Positions 25,074 to 34,028 of a stretch of 64,000 nucleotides of DNA are shown here, one piece after another. The DNA lies in assembly GCA_016285885.1 (NCBI GenBank), contig JAEERP010000007.1:62001-126000 (forward strand). The letters are read 5' to 3'. Numbering within the stretch: position 1 is the stretch's first letter; each line of letters starts with the position of its first letter. Made by a program: the position numbers and the translations under genes. Below the pieces are notes generated by a model that saw only the letters and a list, made by a program, of their open reading frames with translations, ran no database searches and was not told the origin of the DNA. The stretch is from Paludibacteraceae bacterium. Lineage in GTDB: Bacteria; Bacteroidota; Bacteroidia; Bacteroidales; Paludibacteraceae.

Positions 25074-25982
25074 ATGTACTCTCCTGTCCGCCCCACCTTT
25101 CTCGGAAGGAAAATCATCGATTCCATCGACGTTTTCTCCGTCGTTCCCCTGATAGACTGGAGCTACTTCTTCCACGCCTGGAGGGTAACGGGAGACTTCA
25201 AAGGGCTGGAGACGCTATGCGACTGCCCCGCCTGCAAGACGCAATGGTTGCTGCGATACCGTCCCGAGGAGCAAGAGAAGGCGAAAGAGGCCTACCAACT
25301 CATGCGTGACGCCCAAGAGGTGATACGGAAGGGCATCAAGGAGAAAATATTCTCCCTATCCGCCATGGTCTACTTCGCCGAAGCGAAAGCCACCGAGGAT
25401 AGCATACTCCTCCTAGACACCCAATCGGGCACCACCTCATTCCCCATGCTACGACAACAGCACGTCAGCGAGCGGAAAGGCTGTTGCCTCTCCATGACCG
25501 ACTTCATATCACCCGAGAAAGACTACATCGGACTCTTCGCCGTCACCGTGCATGGAGGCGACGAATGGGCGGAGAGGACCAAAGCGGAGGGCGACGACTA
25601 CACCTCACTGCTCATCAAAAGCGTGGCCGACAGGCTGGCGGAGGCGACCGCGGAATGGCTCCACGAAAAGATACGCACCGAGTACTGGGGCTACGCCAAG
25701 ACCACGCAGGCCAAGGGAATCCGTCCCGCCTTCGGATACCCAGCATTGCCGGACATCTCCCTGCTCAGGGAAGCGGACCGCCTCATCCATCTGGGCGACA
25801 TCGGCATCACCTTAACCGAAAACTGCGCCATGCGCCCCAACGCCTCCATCTGCGGACTGCACATCGCACACCCGCAAGCCTTCTACTTCATCGTGGGGGC
25901 AATCGCCGACGACCAAAAAATTGCCTACGCAAAAAGGAGAGGCATGAGCCTGGAAGAACTGGGCAAATGGCTTTCATCATAA
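25074..25982 (+). CDS. Stand-alone methionine synthase activation domain protein
   Basis: 302 residues from ATG 25074, 10 bases after the transporter stop; a longer reading overlapping the transporter is rejected. The second half matches the SAM-binding activation domain of B12-dependent methionine synthase: YWGYAKTTQAKGIRPAFGYPALPDISL and the end CGLHIAHPQAFYFIVGAIADDQ. In MetH this domain re-methylates oxidised cob(II)alamin using SAM and a reductant. Many Bacteroidetes encode it apart from the main MetH chain, and this gene would then act in trans. The N-terminal WSYFFHAWRV and the C-D-C-P-A-C cysteines resemble the helical start of the domain. MetH itself is not in the window. Confidence 0.88.
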   Translation: MYSPVRPTFLGRKIIDSIDVFSVVPLIDWSYFFHAWRVTGDFKGLETLCDCPACKTQWLLRYRPEEQEKAKEAYQLMRDAQEVIRKGIKEKIFSLSAMVYFAEAKATEDSILLLDTQSGTTSFPMLRQQHVSERKGCCLSMTDFISPEKDYIGLFAVTVHGGDEWAERTKAEGDDYTSLLIKSVADRLAEATAEWLHEKIRTEYWGYAKTTQAKGIRPAFGYPALPDISLLREADRLIHLGDIGITLTENCAMRPNASICGLHIAHPQAFYFIVGAIADDQKIAYAKRRGMSLEELGKWLSS

Positions 25983-25990
25983 AAATTTGC

Positions 25991-25998
25991 TATATTTG
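25991..25998 (+). promoter_or_regulatory. -7 box (TATATTTG) before the dNTPase gene
   Basis: A perfect -7 match 37 bases before the ATG at 26035. The -33 site is poor. An AGGAGG sits 8 bases before the start codon, unusually strong for this phylum. Confidence 0.55.
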
Positions 25999-26034
25999 TG
26001 ATATAAATTTTACAACATACAGGAGGAGTGTGAC

Positions 26035-27369
26035 ATGAAGATGGATTGGGAAAAACTGATCACCACCAAGCGTTTCGGCTTGGAGAACTACCACGACGAG
26101 AAGCGACAAGACCGCACCGAGTTCCAACGGGACTTCGACCGGCTCATCTTCTCCTCCCCCTTCCGCAGGCTGCAGAACAAAACGCAGGTATTTCCCCTAC
26201 CCGGCAGTATCTTCGTGCACAACAGGCTGACACACAGCCTTGAAGTATCCTGCGTAGGACGCTCGTTAGGCAATGCCGTGGCGAAGCTCCTAAAAGAAAA
26301 ATACGGGGAGAGCCTACCTGAGAGCATCACTGAAATCGGCGCCATCATCTCAGCCGGCTGCCTGGCGCACGACATGGGCAACCCTCCTTTCGGACACTCC
26401 GGGGAGACCGCCATCGCCTCCTACTTCTCCGAAGGAAAGGGGCAAGAACTGAAAAGCAAGTATGGGCTGACCGATAGCCAATGGAACGACATCATCCACT
26501 TCGAAGGAAACGCCAACGCCTTCCGTCTCCTGACGCACCAGTTCAACGGACGAAGGAAGGGCGGGTTCGTCCTCACCTACTCCACCATCGCCTCCATCGT
26601 GAAATACCCGTACAAATCGGACTATGTCAGCGCCAAGAAGAAGAAATTCGGCTTCTTCCAGAGCGAGAAGGAGGATTTCGTGAAGATAGCGGAGGACCTC
26701 GGCATGATCCGCCTCGACGAATACAAATACGCACGGCACCCGCTCGTCTACCTCGTGGAGGCGGCCGACGACATCTGCTATGAGATCATGGACATCGAGG
26801 ACGCCCACAAACTGAAGCTCCTCAGCAACAACGAGGCGAAGAACCTCCTGCTCTCCTTCTTCACGGAAGAGCAACAAGCGAGGAAGCGCCAACACATGGA
26901 CGCGGTGGACGACGAGAACGAGCAAATCGCCTACCTGCGATCCTCTGTCATCGGTGTGCTCGTGGAGGAATGCTCCAACGCCTTCCTGCGGAACGAGGAG
27001 GCCATCATGGAAGGATCTTTCCAAGGGGCGCTCATCGACGACATGTCCGAACTGGTGGGGAATGCCTACCGGAAATGCCAAGAGATATCCCTCAAGAAGA
27101 TATACAAATCCAATGTGGTGATGGACATCGAGATAGCCGGTTACAACATCATCCACACGCTCATCGACAAGGTGGTCAACGCAGTGTTCAACCCCGACAA
27201 GGCCTACTCACGGCAACTCATCAACCGAATCCCTGAGCAATACGAGACGGAGAACGAAGACCCTTACCGCAAGATCATGGCGGTGCTGGATTACCTATCG
27301 GGCATGACCGACATCTACGCATTGGACCTCTATCGTAAAATCAATGGCATGAGCCTACCAAGCCTATAA
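26035..27369 (+). CDS. dgt: dGTP triphosphohydrolase-like dNTPase
   Basis: 444 residues of the HD superfamily. It probably splits dNTPs (classically dGTP) into deoxynucleoside and triphosphate. The metal site shows H62-N-R-L-T-H (HNRLTHSLEV) and H112-D113 (CLAHDMGNPPFGHSGE), plus a later H-P-L-V-Y-L-V-E-A-A-D-D-I-C-Y. The start (WEKLITTKRFGLENYHDEKRQDRTEFQRDFDRLIFSSPFRRLQNKTQV) is the family signature. Such enzymes affect dNTP pools and sometimes limit phage. The neighbours here are metabolic, so a housekeeping role is more likely. Confidence 0.92.
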   Translation: MKMDWEKLITTKRFGLENYHDEKRQDRTEFQRDFDRLIFSSPFRRLQNKTQVFPLPGSIFVHNRLTHSLEVSCVGRSLGNAVAKLLKEKYGESLPESITEIGAIISAGCLAHDMGNPPFGHSGETAIASYFSEGKGQELKSKYGLTDSQWNDIIHFEGNANAFRLLTHQFNGRRKGGFVLTYSTIASIVKYPYKSDYVSAKKKKFGFFQSEKEDFVKIAEDLGMIRLDEYKYARHPLVYLVEAADDICYEIMDIEDAHKLKLLSNNEAKNLLLSFFTEEQQARKRQHMDAVDDENEQIAYLRSSVIGVLVEECSNAFLRNEEAIMEGSFQGALIDDMSELVGNAYRKCQEISLKKIYKSNVVMDIEIAGYNIIHTLIDKVVNAVFNPDKAYSRQLINRIPEQYETENEDPYRKIMAVLDYLSGMTDIYALDLYRKINGMSLPSL

Positions 27370-27387
27370 AACCAAGGAGGATTACCC

Positions 27388-28563
27388 ATGAAAAAGAGCA
27401 TTCTATTCATATTAACATTTTGGTGCTATATTCTATGCACTCTAGCACAAACAACTGTTTTCCAACCCATTGCAGTCAAAGAAATAGATTTCGAGAAAAA
27501 CAATAAAATATTCAATGAACTAATGAAAAGATCCTCGCAGAAGGACTTCAACTACGACAAGCTCACAGAGGAGGAGCGTGATATCTTCAATGAAACCAAG
27601 GAAAGCTATTGGGATATTATCGGCGGAGGATGCAGTTGGTACTGTGCCGGAGGTCCCTCCTCCGTCACCGCATCCAGTCAGTTGAAGCCACAGGGCGCTG
27701 TCAACTACAAAGCCAGCAACGCGCACGACCTAAGCTACAGGACGACGTGGGTGGAAGGCGTGGCGGGCTACGGGATAGGAGAATACCTGACCTACACGTT
27801 CAAAGGAGGCGACCCAAGGATAACCACCATCATCGTCGTGAACGGTTACGTGAAAAGCGGGAATGCCTTCAAGGAGAACAGCAGGGTGAAAAAACTGAAA
27901 GTCTACAAAGACGACAAACCCATCGCCATACTGGATTTGAAGGATATCATGGGGGAGCAACGGTTCGAAATCGGTACGCTCGGGGATAACACACCTGGTT
28001 CCCCCGACTGGAAACTGAAGTTCGAAATCATGGAGGTCTACAAGGGCGACAAATATGACGATACTGCCCTATCGGAAATCTATTTCGACGGAATAGACGT
28101 GCACTGCCTCGTCAAAGGCACGAAGATAACGATGGCGGACGGCTCCGAAAAGAATATCGAAGAGATAAAAGAGGGGGACGAGGTATTGTCCTACACAACC
28201 AGCAACACGACGGGAAAGAGCATGGTGAAAGCAGTCGCACAAAAGAACCACACCGACTTCGTCACCTACCGCTTCAAGAGCGGGAGGAGCCTCACCTGCA
28301 CGTTAGACCATCCCCTCTTCAGCCCTAAATTCGGCTGGGTTTCGTGCGACCCTGAGAAGAGCAAGTTCTACAAAGGATTCATCAATGTAGGGACGGTAAA
28401 AATCGGGACGTACATCCTGCAATCGGATGGTTCAGACGACCAAATCACAGCCATCGAGAGGGGAAAGAAAGAGCAACCATCCTATACCATCACAGAGCTG
28501 AGCGACAAGCACATAGGCTTCTTCGCCAACGGTGTGTGCGTCGGCACGGAAGGGTTGAAATAA
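27388..28563 (+). CDS. Secreted protein with a discoidin/NADase-type domain and a C-terminal Hint domain
   Basis: 391 residues. A signal peptide (ILFILTFWCYILCTLAQ, cleaved near 21) is followed by a helical spacer. Residues ~75-235 (GGGCSWYCAGGPSSVTASSQL, AHDLSYRTTWVEGVAGYGIGE, ITTIIVVNGYVKS, VKKLKVYKDDKPIAILDLKD, LSEIYFDGIDVHC) form a discoidin-like fold resembling the NADase-type glycan-binding domain. From C240 (CLVKGTKITMADGSEKNIEEI) the Hedgehog/intein (Hint) self-splitting domain begins, with T305-L-D-H308 as the TxxH block and FFANGVCVGTEG at the end. The usual final His-Asn is missing, so cleavage at C240 without splicing is expected. That would release the N-terminal part or link it to another molecule. 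Confidence 0.8.
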   Translation: MKKSILFILTFWCYILCTLAQTTVFQPIAVKEIDFEKNNKIFNELMKRSSQKDFNYDKLTEEERDIFNETKESYWDIIGGGCSWYCAGGPSSVTASSQLKPQGAVNYKASNAHDLSYRTTWVEGVAGYGIGEYLTYTFKGGDPRITTIIVVNGYVKSGNAFKENSRVKKLKVYKDDKPIAILDLKDIMGEQRFEIGTLGDNTPGSPDWKLKFEIMEVYKGDKYDDTALSEIYFDGIDVHCLVKGTKITMADGSEKNIEEIKEGDEVLSYTTSNTTGKSMVKAVAQKNHTDFVTYRFKSGRSLTCTLDHPLFSPKFGWVSCDPEKSKFYKGFINVGTVKIGTYILQSDGSDDQITAIERGKKEQPSYTITELSDKHIGFFANGVCVGTEGLK

Positions 28564-28572
28564 GCGAAACGG

Positions 28573-30213
28573 TTAACGATCCTTGCGTTCTATCTCACGG
28601 AGGCTCTCCATCTTCTTTTTCTTCAGGAACTCATAGATACCCTCCAAGTGTTCGGTCACACGCTGATGTCCGAACTCATAGACCTTCGTGACCAATCCAT
28701 CCAAGAAATCACGGTCGTGCGAAACCACGATCAGCGTGCCGTCGAAATCCTTCAAGGCCGCCTTCAGGATATCTTTTGTCTTCATGTCCAGGTGGTTCGT
28801 CGGCTCGTCCAAGATGAGCAGATTGACAGGCTCCAACAATAGTTTGATCATCGCCAGACGGGTACGTTCACCGCCCGAAAGCACCTTCACCTTCTTCGTT
28901 GAGTTCTCTCCGCCAAACATGAAAGCGCCTAGGAGATCCTTGATTTTGTTACGGATCTCACCCTTCGCCACATCATCGATCGTCTGGAAGACCGTCAACT
29001 CCCCGTCCATCAGAGAAGCCTGGTTTTGAGCAAAATAGCCAATCATCACATTGTGCCCCAGCGTCAGCGTGCCCTCATGTTCGATTTCGTTCATGATGCA
29101 CTTCACCATGGTAGATTTACCCTCACCGTTCTTGCCCACGAAAGCAACCTTCTCGCCACGGGCGATGGTGAACGAAGCGTCCTTGAAGACCAGATGATCC
29201 CCGTAAGACTTGCCCACACGGTCCGCAATAACAGGGAAGCTACCCGAGCGGGGCGAAGGCGGGAACTTCAGGCGAAGCGCCGAGGTATCCTCCTCGTCCA
29301 CCTCCAGGATCTCCAGTTTCTCCAGCATCTTCACGCGCGACTGCACCTGCAACGTCTTAGAGTACGTGCCCTTGAAACGCTCGATGAACTCCTTCGTCTC
29401 CGCGATCATCTTCTGCTGCTCATCATAAGCCTTCTGTTGCTGTTCGCGGCGCTCCTTGCGCAATTCCAGGTAGTGGGAATAGTTCACTTTATAGTCGTAG
29501 ATACGTCCCATGGTCACCTCGATGGTACGCGTCGTGATGTTATCGACGAAGGCACGGTCGTGGGAGATCACGATAACCGCCTTGCCGCTATCCACCAAGA
29601 AAGACTCCAGCCACTGGATCGACTCGATGTCGAGGTGGTTCGTCGGCTCGTCCAACAAGAGAACGTCCGGCTTACGGAGCAATAGTTTCGCCAATTCGAT
29701 ACGCATGCGCCAGCCACCGCTGAATTGGCTCGTAGGCTTATTGAAATCCTCACGGACGAAGCCCAGACCGAGCAAAGTCTTCTCCACATCCGCCTCATAG
29801 TTCGTCTCCTCGATGGAGTAGAACTTCTCGCTCAAGGTAGAAACCTTTTCGATCAGTTCCATATAGCTATCGCTCTCGTAGTCAGTACGTTCGGAGAGCT
29901 CCTGGTTCATCCGTTCGATCTCCCGTTCCATGGCGAAGAGCTCCTCGAAGGCGAGCGAAGCCTCCTCGAAGACCGTGCGGTGGTCCTCCGTCATCAGGTG
30001 CTGCGGCAGGTAAGCGATCACCGTACCTTTCGGGGCCGTCACCGAGCCACGGGTAGGGTTCTGTACGCCCGCCAAGATCTTCAGCAAGGTAGATTTACCC
30101 GCACCATTCTTGCCCATCAAGGCGATTCTGTCACTCTCGTTCACTTGGAACGAAATATTCTCAAAGAGCGTTGAGCCGGAGAACTCAACCGTCAAGCCAT
30201 CTACTGAAATCAT
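28573..30213 (-). CDS. ABC-F family ATPase
   Basis: 546 residues from ATG 30213; the frame stays open upstream but MISVDGLTVEFSG is the normal start. It has two ABC cassettes and no membrane segments: Walker A GKNGAGKS (34-41) and GKNGEGKS, signatures FSGGWRMR and LSGGERTR, Walker B LLLDEPTNHLD and LILDEPTNHLD. A charged linker (ELRKERREQQQKAYDEQQKM) lies between the cassettes. ABC-F proteins bind ribosomes and adjust translation, and some protect from antibiotics. This subgroup resembles Uup/YheS-type housekeeping members. It converges with the Hint-protein gene, with 9 bases between stops. Confidence 0.93.
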   Translation of the reverse strand: MISVDGLTVEFSGSTLFENISFQVNESDRIALMGKNGAGKSTLLKILAGVQNPTRGSVTAPKGTVIAYLPQHLMTEDHRTVFEEASLAFEELFAMEREIERMNQELSERTDYESDSYMELIEKVSTLSEKFYSIEETNYEADVEKTLLGLGFVREDFNKPTSQFSGGWRMRIELAKLLLRKPDVLLLDEPTNHLDIESIQWLESFLVDSGKAVIVISHDRAFVDNITTRTIEVTMGRIYDYKVNYSHYLELRKERREQQQKAYDEQQKMIAETKEFIERFKGTYSKTLQVQSRVKMLEKLEILEVDEEDTSALRLKFPPSPRSGSFPVIADRVGKSYGDHLVFKDASFTIARGEKVAFVGKNGEGKSTMVKCIMNEIEHEGTLTLGHNVMIGYFAQNQASLMDGELTVFQTIDDVAKGEIRNKIKDLLGAFMFGGENSTKKVKVLSGGERTRLAMIKLLLEPVNLLILDEPTNHLDMKTKDILKAALKDFDGTLIVVSHDRDFLDGLVTKVYEFGHQRVTEHLEGIYEFLKKKKMESLREIERKDR

Positions 30214-30402
30214 AATCAAACATTTTCGGACCGCGAAATTACGCAAAATAAAGGAAGTGAGCAAGCCGTCCGACCACCGCTTCACGGCAACCGAAGAGAA
30301 AAGGAAAGCCACTGAGCCATTTCGACGATTTCAACGCAGAATAACCCGCCTTCCGTAAACACTTTTTAAAACCAAAACGTATGGAAAATAAATAAAATAG
30401 AG

Positions 30403-30410
30403 TATTTTTG
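30403..30410 (+). promoter_or_regulatory. -7 box (TATTTTTG) before the SLBB gene
   Basis: A TAnnTTTG match 27 bases before ATG 30438. It would drive the long co-oriented run up to rnhB. The -33 site is unclear. Confidence 0.5.
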
Positions 30411-30437
30411 CAGACAGGATCAAACAAAACTCTATTT

Positions 30438-32873
30438 ATGACAAAAAGACTAAACGCATTCGCCATTTTATTGTTTGGGGTGTTCTTTTTCGCCTTGGCA
30501 GACAACATTACGCTGAACAATCTACAGCACGTCAAGGTAGACCAACTGAAAGACGCACAAATATCAGAATTCGTAAGGAAATACACTGATGCGGGATACA
30601 CACTGGCAGACATAGAGCAGCTGGCACAATCCAAAAAGATGCCCTCCGCAGAGTGGGAGAAGTTGAAGAAAAGAATCAACGAAATAGAGGCGCAAAAGAC
30701 TGTCAGCGTCGAGGCGTCAGAGATAAACAACAAGATAAAAGAGGATGAGATCCAAGAAAGAAGGGAGAAAGCGGGGCTATCCGACACCCGTATATTCGGC
30801 GCGTCCCTCTTCAACAACAGCAAAGTATCATTCGAGCCTAGCCAAGCCGTAGCCACCCCACGCAACTACGTCATCGGACCCAACGACGTATTGCACATCG
30901 ATGTCTTTGGCATGGCGGAAGCGACCTACGACCTGACGGTGAACAAAGAAGGGAACATCCGCATCCCCAACGCAGGCGTGGCGCAAGTCAGCGGACTCAC
31001 CATCGAGAATGCGGAGAAAATCATCAAGAAGAAATTAGCGGTCATCTACAGTTCCATCCATTCCGGGGGGACGAATGTGACGGTCTCCATCAACAACATA
31101 CGATCGATAAAAGTATACATCATGGGCGAAGTGAACACGCCGGGCAGCTACACGCTGACCTCCGTCTCATCCGTATTCAACGCCCTGAATGCTTGCGGAG
31201 GACCGTCCAACAACGGAACCATGCGTAACATAAAAGTGATTCGCAGTGGCAAGGAAGTGGCCAATGTAGACCTGTACGAATTCCTGACCAACGGCACGAT
31301 GCCTAGCAACACGACGCTCCAAGACCAGGATGTGATACAAGTGCCGACCTACGGCAAAAGAGTTGACGTGCTCGGAGAGGTCAAGAGGGAAGGCATCTAC
31401 GAAATGAAGGAAGGCGAAACGCTCCAGAAGTTGATAGACTACTGCGGAGGATTCACGGACAAAGCCTACACGGAGCACATATCCGTCACAAGGAACATCA
31501 ACGGAGAGAAGAGCGTGGCGGACGTGTCCAAAGAGTTGTTCAACATGTTCACCCCACAAGCGGGAGACGTCTACCGCATAGGCCAGATACTAGACAAATA
31601 CAGCAATAGGGTTCAAATCACAGGAAGCGTATTCCGTCCGGGCGTATATGCCTTGGAAGACAAAATGTCCCTGAGAGACCTGGTGAAAAAGGCGGACGGA
31701 CTGACAGAAGACGCCTTCATGGGAAGCGCCACCATCGTCCGACTGCAAGACGACCTCACCCCAGAGATCATCTCCTTTAACGTGAAGGACCTGATGGAAG
31801 GCAACTTCAACATCGAGTTGAGGAAGGAAGACGTGGTCACGATTGGCGGCAAGAACGATTTCGAGTATAAGAAGCAGATATCCGTATTGGGACGAGTGCT
31901 CTCACCGGGAACCTTCCCATACTACGAGAACGCCACGTTGCGCGACATGATATTCCTGGCCAAAGGATTTGAGGAGAACGCAGACCCAAGCAAAATAGAG
32001 GTCGTGCGCATGATCCAGGACGAAGAGGAACTGAAGAACGGGAATAGGAAGGCAGAGGTGTTCGTATTGTCATTGGACAACAATCTCGACGGACCAGACG
32101 GTGACTTCAAACTCATGCCTAACGACCAGATCACCATCCGCGTCAAGGAGGGATACGAGAAGCTGGGAACCATCCAGATTGTCGGAGAGGCTAGACGTCC
32201 CGGCATATACGCCATAACCAACAAGACTGAAAAGATATCGGACGTGATGGCAAGGGCAGGCGGCATCACCCAATACGCCTATCCAAAAGGAGCATTCCTC
32301 CTCCGCAGCTCCAACCGGACGGAAGCGGAGAGGAAGAGAGACTTGAAGATCATCGATATGCTCAACAATGCGGAAAGCGAAGAGATAAAGCAGAAGATCC
32401 GCCAAGAGCTCGAATCAAGGCAAGACCTCGTGGGAATCCAACTCGATAGGATCATCAAACATCCAGGAGGCGAGGAGTCTGACCTCAATGTCATGAACGG
32501 TGATATCATCTTCATACCGGAAGAGTTGCAGACCGTCACCATCGCCGGTTCGGTCCAAATCCCCGGGAAAGAGGTGTTCGCCACACGTAACCTCAGAAAG
32601 TATGTGAGAGGTGCGGGCGGATTCACGGAGAAAGCTAAAAAGAGGTCCGTTTACGTAGCCTATCCAAGCGGAAGGATCGCCTCCACCAAACATATCCTTT
32701 GGATGAAGAACTACCCGAAGGTAGAGCCGGGATCCCACATCTACATTCCTGAGAAAGTGGACAAGACTACGGACGGCAGGGAGCGCACCACGTTCATCGT
32801 ATCCATTTCAAGTTCAATCATTACCATGGCATCCGTTGTTGTGACAGCGATATCCGTGGCTAAAGACAAGTAA
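30438..32873 (+). CDS. Polysaccharide export protein with multiple SLBB domains
   Basis: 811 residues from ATG 30438, which gives a good signal peptide (KRLNAFAILLFGVFFFALADN). A helical N-terminal part (DQLKDAQISEFVRKYTDAGYTLADIEQL) comes before the polysaccharide export domain (YVIGPNDVLHIDVFGMAEATYDLTVNKEGNIRIPNAG). Then come about five to six SLBB repeats, each with a V-x-G-E-V-x-x-P-G-x-Y-type turn (YIMGEVNTPGSYTL, DVLGEVKREGIYEM, QITGSVFRPGVYAL, SVLGRVLSPGTFPY, QIVGEARRPGIYAI, TIAGSVQIPGKEVF). It ends in a hydrophobic helix (FIVSISSSIITMASVVVTAISVA). It belongs to the Wza-like outer-membrane exporters and pairs with the Wzz-like gene 2 bases downstream. Confidence 0.92.
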   Translation: MTKRLNAFAILLFGVFFFALADNITLNNLQHVKVDQLKDAQISEFVRKYTDAGYTLADIEQLAQSKKMPSAEWEKLKKRINEIEAQKTVSVEASEINNKIKEDEIQERREKAGLSDTRIFGASLFNNSKVSFEPSQAVATPRNYVIGPNDVLHIDVFGMAEATYDLTVNKEGNIRIPNAGVAQVSGLTIENAEKIIKKKLAVIYSSIHSGGTNVTVSINNIRSIKVYIMGEVNTPGSYTLTSVSSVFNALNACGGPSNNGTMRNIKVIRSGKEVANVDLYEFLTNGTMPSNTTLQDQDVIQVPTYGKRVDVLGEVKREGIYEMKEGETLQKLIDYCGGFTDKAYTEHISVTRNINGEKSVADVSKELFNMFTPQAGDVYRIGQILDKYSNRVQITGSVFRPGVYALEDKMSLRDLVKKADGLTEDAFMGSATIVRLQDDLTPEIISFNVKDLMEGNFNIELRKEDVVTIGGKNDFEYKKQISVLGRVLSPGTFPYYENATLRDMIFLAKGFEENADPSKIEVVRMIQDEEELKNGNRKAEVFVLSLDNNLDGPDGDFKLMPNDQITIRVKEGYEKLGTIQIVGEARRPGIYAITNKTEKISDVMARAGGITQYAYPKGAFLLRSSNRTEAERKRDLKIIDMLNNAESEEIKQKIRQELESRQDLVGIQLDRIIKHPGGEESDLNVMNGDIIFIPEELQTVTIAGSVQIPGKEVFATRNLRKYVRGAGGFTEKAKKRSVYVAYPSGRIASTKHILWMKNYPKVEPGSHIYIPEKVDKTTDGRERTTFIVSISSSIITMASVVVTAISVAKDK

Positions 32874-32875
32874 GC

Positions 32876-34006
32876 ATGAGCGAGATAAATGACATAATGA
32901 AGATCCTCAACGAAGGAGAAGGGAAGGATAGCAAAGTGTCCTTGAAGGAGATTATCGAACTGGTGAAAAAACACCTCTCGGCATTGTGGGACAAAAAATG
33001 GATTATCGTAGCGGCAGGAATCATCGGAGGAATCATCGGGTTGGTTTACGCCTTTAACAGAACCACCACCTATAAGGCCCACTATTCATTCACGGTCGGA
33101 GGTGGAGGTCAATCAACACCTAGCCTGGGAGGATTGTCCTCCCTGTTGAACCTCGGAGGAGGCTCCATGGACGCTTTTTCAGGAGACAATGTGCTGGAAC
33201 TGATCAAATCACATGCGCTAGTGGAAAGCACTCTGCTCTCGCCCATAGCCTACAAGGGGGATTCCATCACATTCATCGAATATGCACTGATATGCGACAG
33301 CGTACGCGCCAACTGCGAAAAGAGAGTGGAGAAAAAGAAAGACCCTGACATCGTCTCCGTCTGCGACGTCTCCTTCCCGCTGGGGCAAGACCGAAACACA
33401 TTCTCCCGCGCGCAGGATAGTATCCTATATGCCATGGCCGACAGGTTCATCAACTACAACATGACAGCGTCCAGGAAGGACAAGAAGCTCTCCTTCATGA
33501 CATATACGTTCAAACACCCGGACGAATCGTTCGCCAAGGAGTTCTCCAACGCACATCTAGAGGAGGTGTCCCGCTACTACGTCGAGACCAAAACCTCACT
33601 CGCGAAAAAGAATATCCAAACATTCCAAGAGAAAGCCGATTCGGTAAGGAAAAAACTAGACCAATGCTTCTCCCGCCGCGCCAGCTATGCGGATTCGCAC
33701 AGAAACGCCAACGGACAAATGGCCGCTGTGACGCAATGGAAAATCGACACGGATATCCAAATACTAAGCAACACCTATACCGAGATGCTGAAGAATCTAG
33801 AGGTGCTGAAGCTAAATTTGGCAAAGGAGACACCGTTCATTCAGATAATAGACAAGGCGAGATACCCTCTCGAAAATGACAAGATGCGCAAGCTGAAGGG
33901 GCTCGTCGCAGGAGGCTTCCTCGGTGGTTTCTTGGCTTGTTTAGCCATCATAGGTCTCTCCGTATTCCGCCAAGTGAAGGAACACATGGAAGAGAGAGAA
34001 GCGTGA
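32876..34006 (+). CDS. Wzz-like chain-length determinant
   Basis: 376 residues with two membrane helices, at about 43-63 (WIIVAAGIIGGIIGLVYAF) and 340-362 (GLVAGGFLGGFLACLAIIGLSVF), and a large periplasmic coiled part between them. This is the layout of Wzz/Wzc-type co-polymerases. A glycine-rich stretch (GGGGQSTPSLGGLSSLLNLGGGS) follows the first helix, and the second is preceded by P-L-E-N-D-K-M-R-K. No kinase domain is attached. It lies 2 bases after the SLBB gene. No glycosyltransferases are nearby, so the pair must serve sugar genes placed elsewhere. Confidence 0.88.
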   Translation: MSEINDIMKILNEGEGKDSKVSLKEIIELVKKHLSALWDKKWIIVAAGIIGGIIGLVYAFNRTTTYKAHYSFTVGGGGQSTPSLGGLSSLLNLGGGSMDAFSGDNVLELIKSHALVESTLLSPIAYKGDSITFIEYALICDSVRANCEKRVEKKKDPDIVSVCDVSFPLGQDRNTFSRAQDSILYAMADRFINYNMTASRKDKKLSFMTYTFKHPDESFAKEFSNAHLEEVSRYYVETKTSLAKKNIQTFQEKADSVRKKLDQCFSRRASYADSHRNANGQMAAVTQWKIDTDIQILSNTYTEMLKNLEVLKLNLAKETPFIQIIDKARYPLENDKMRKLKGLVAGGFLGGFLACLAIIGLSVFRQVKEHMEEREA

Positions 34007-34028
34007 ATTTCTGAAAAATGATTGTACC

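Noticed and set aside
26350-27156. 268-codon frame on the minus strand
   Set aside because: Antisense to the dNTPase gene, which has all HD-family motifs intact.
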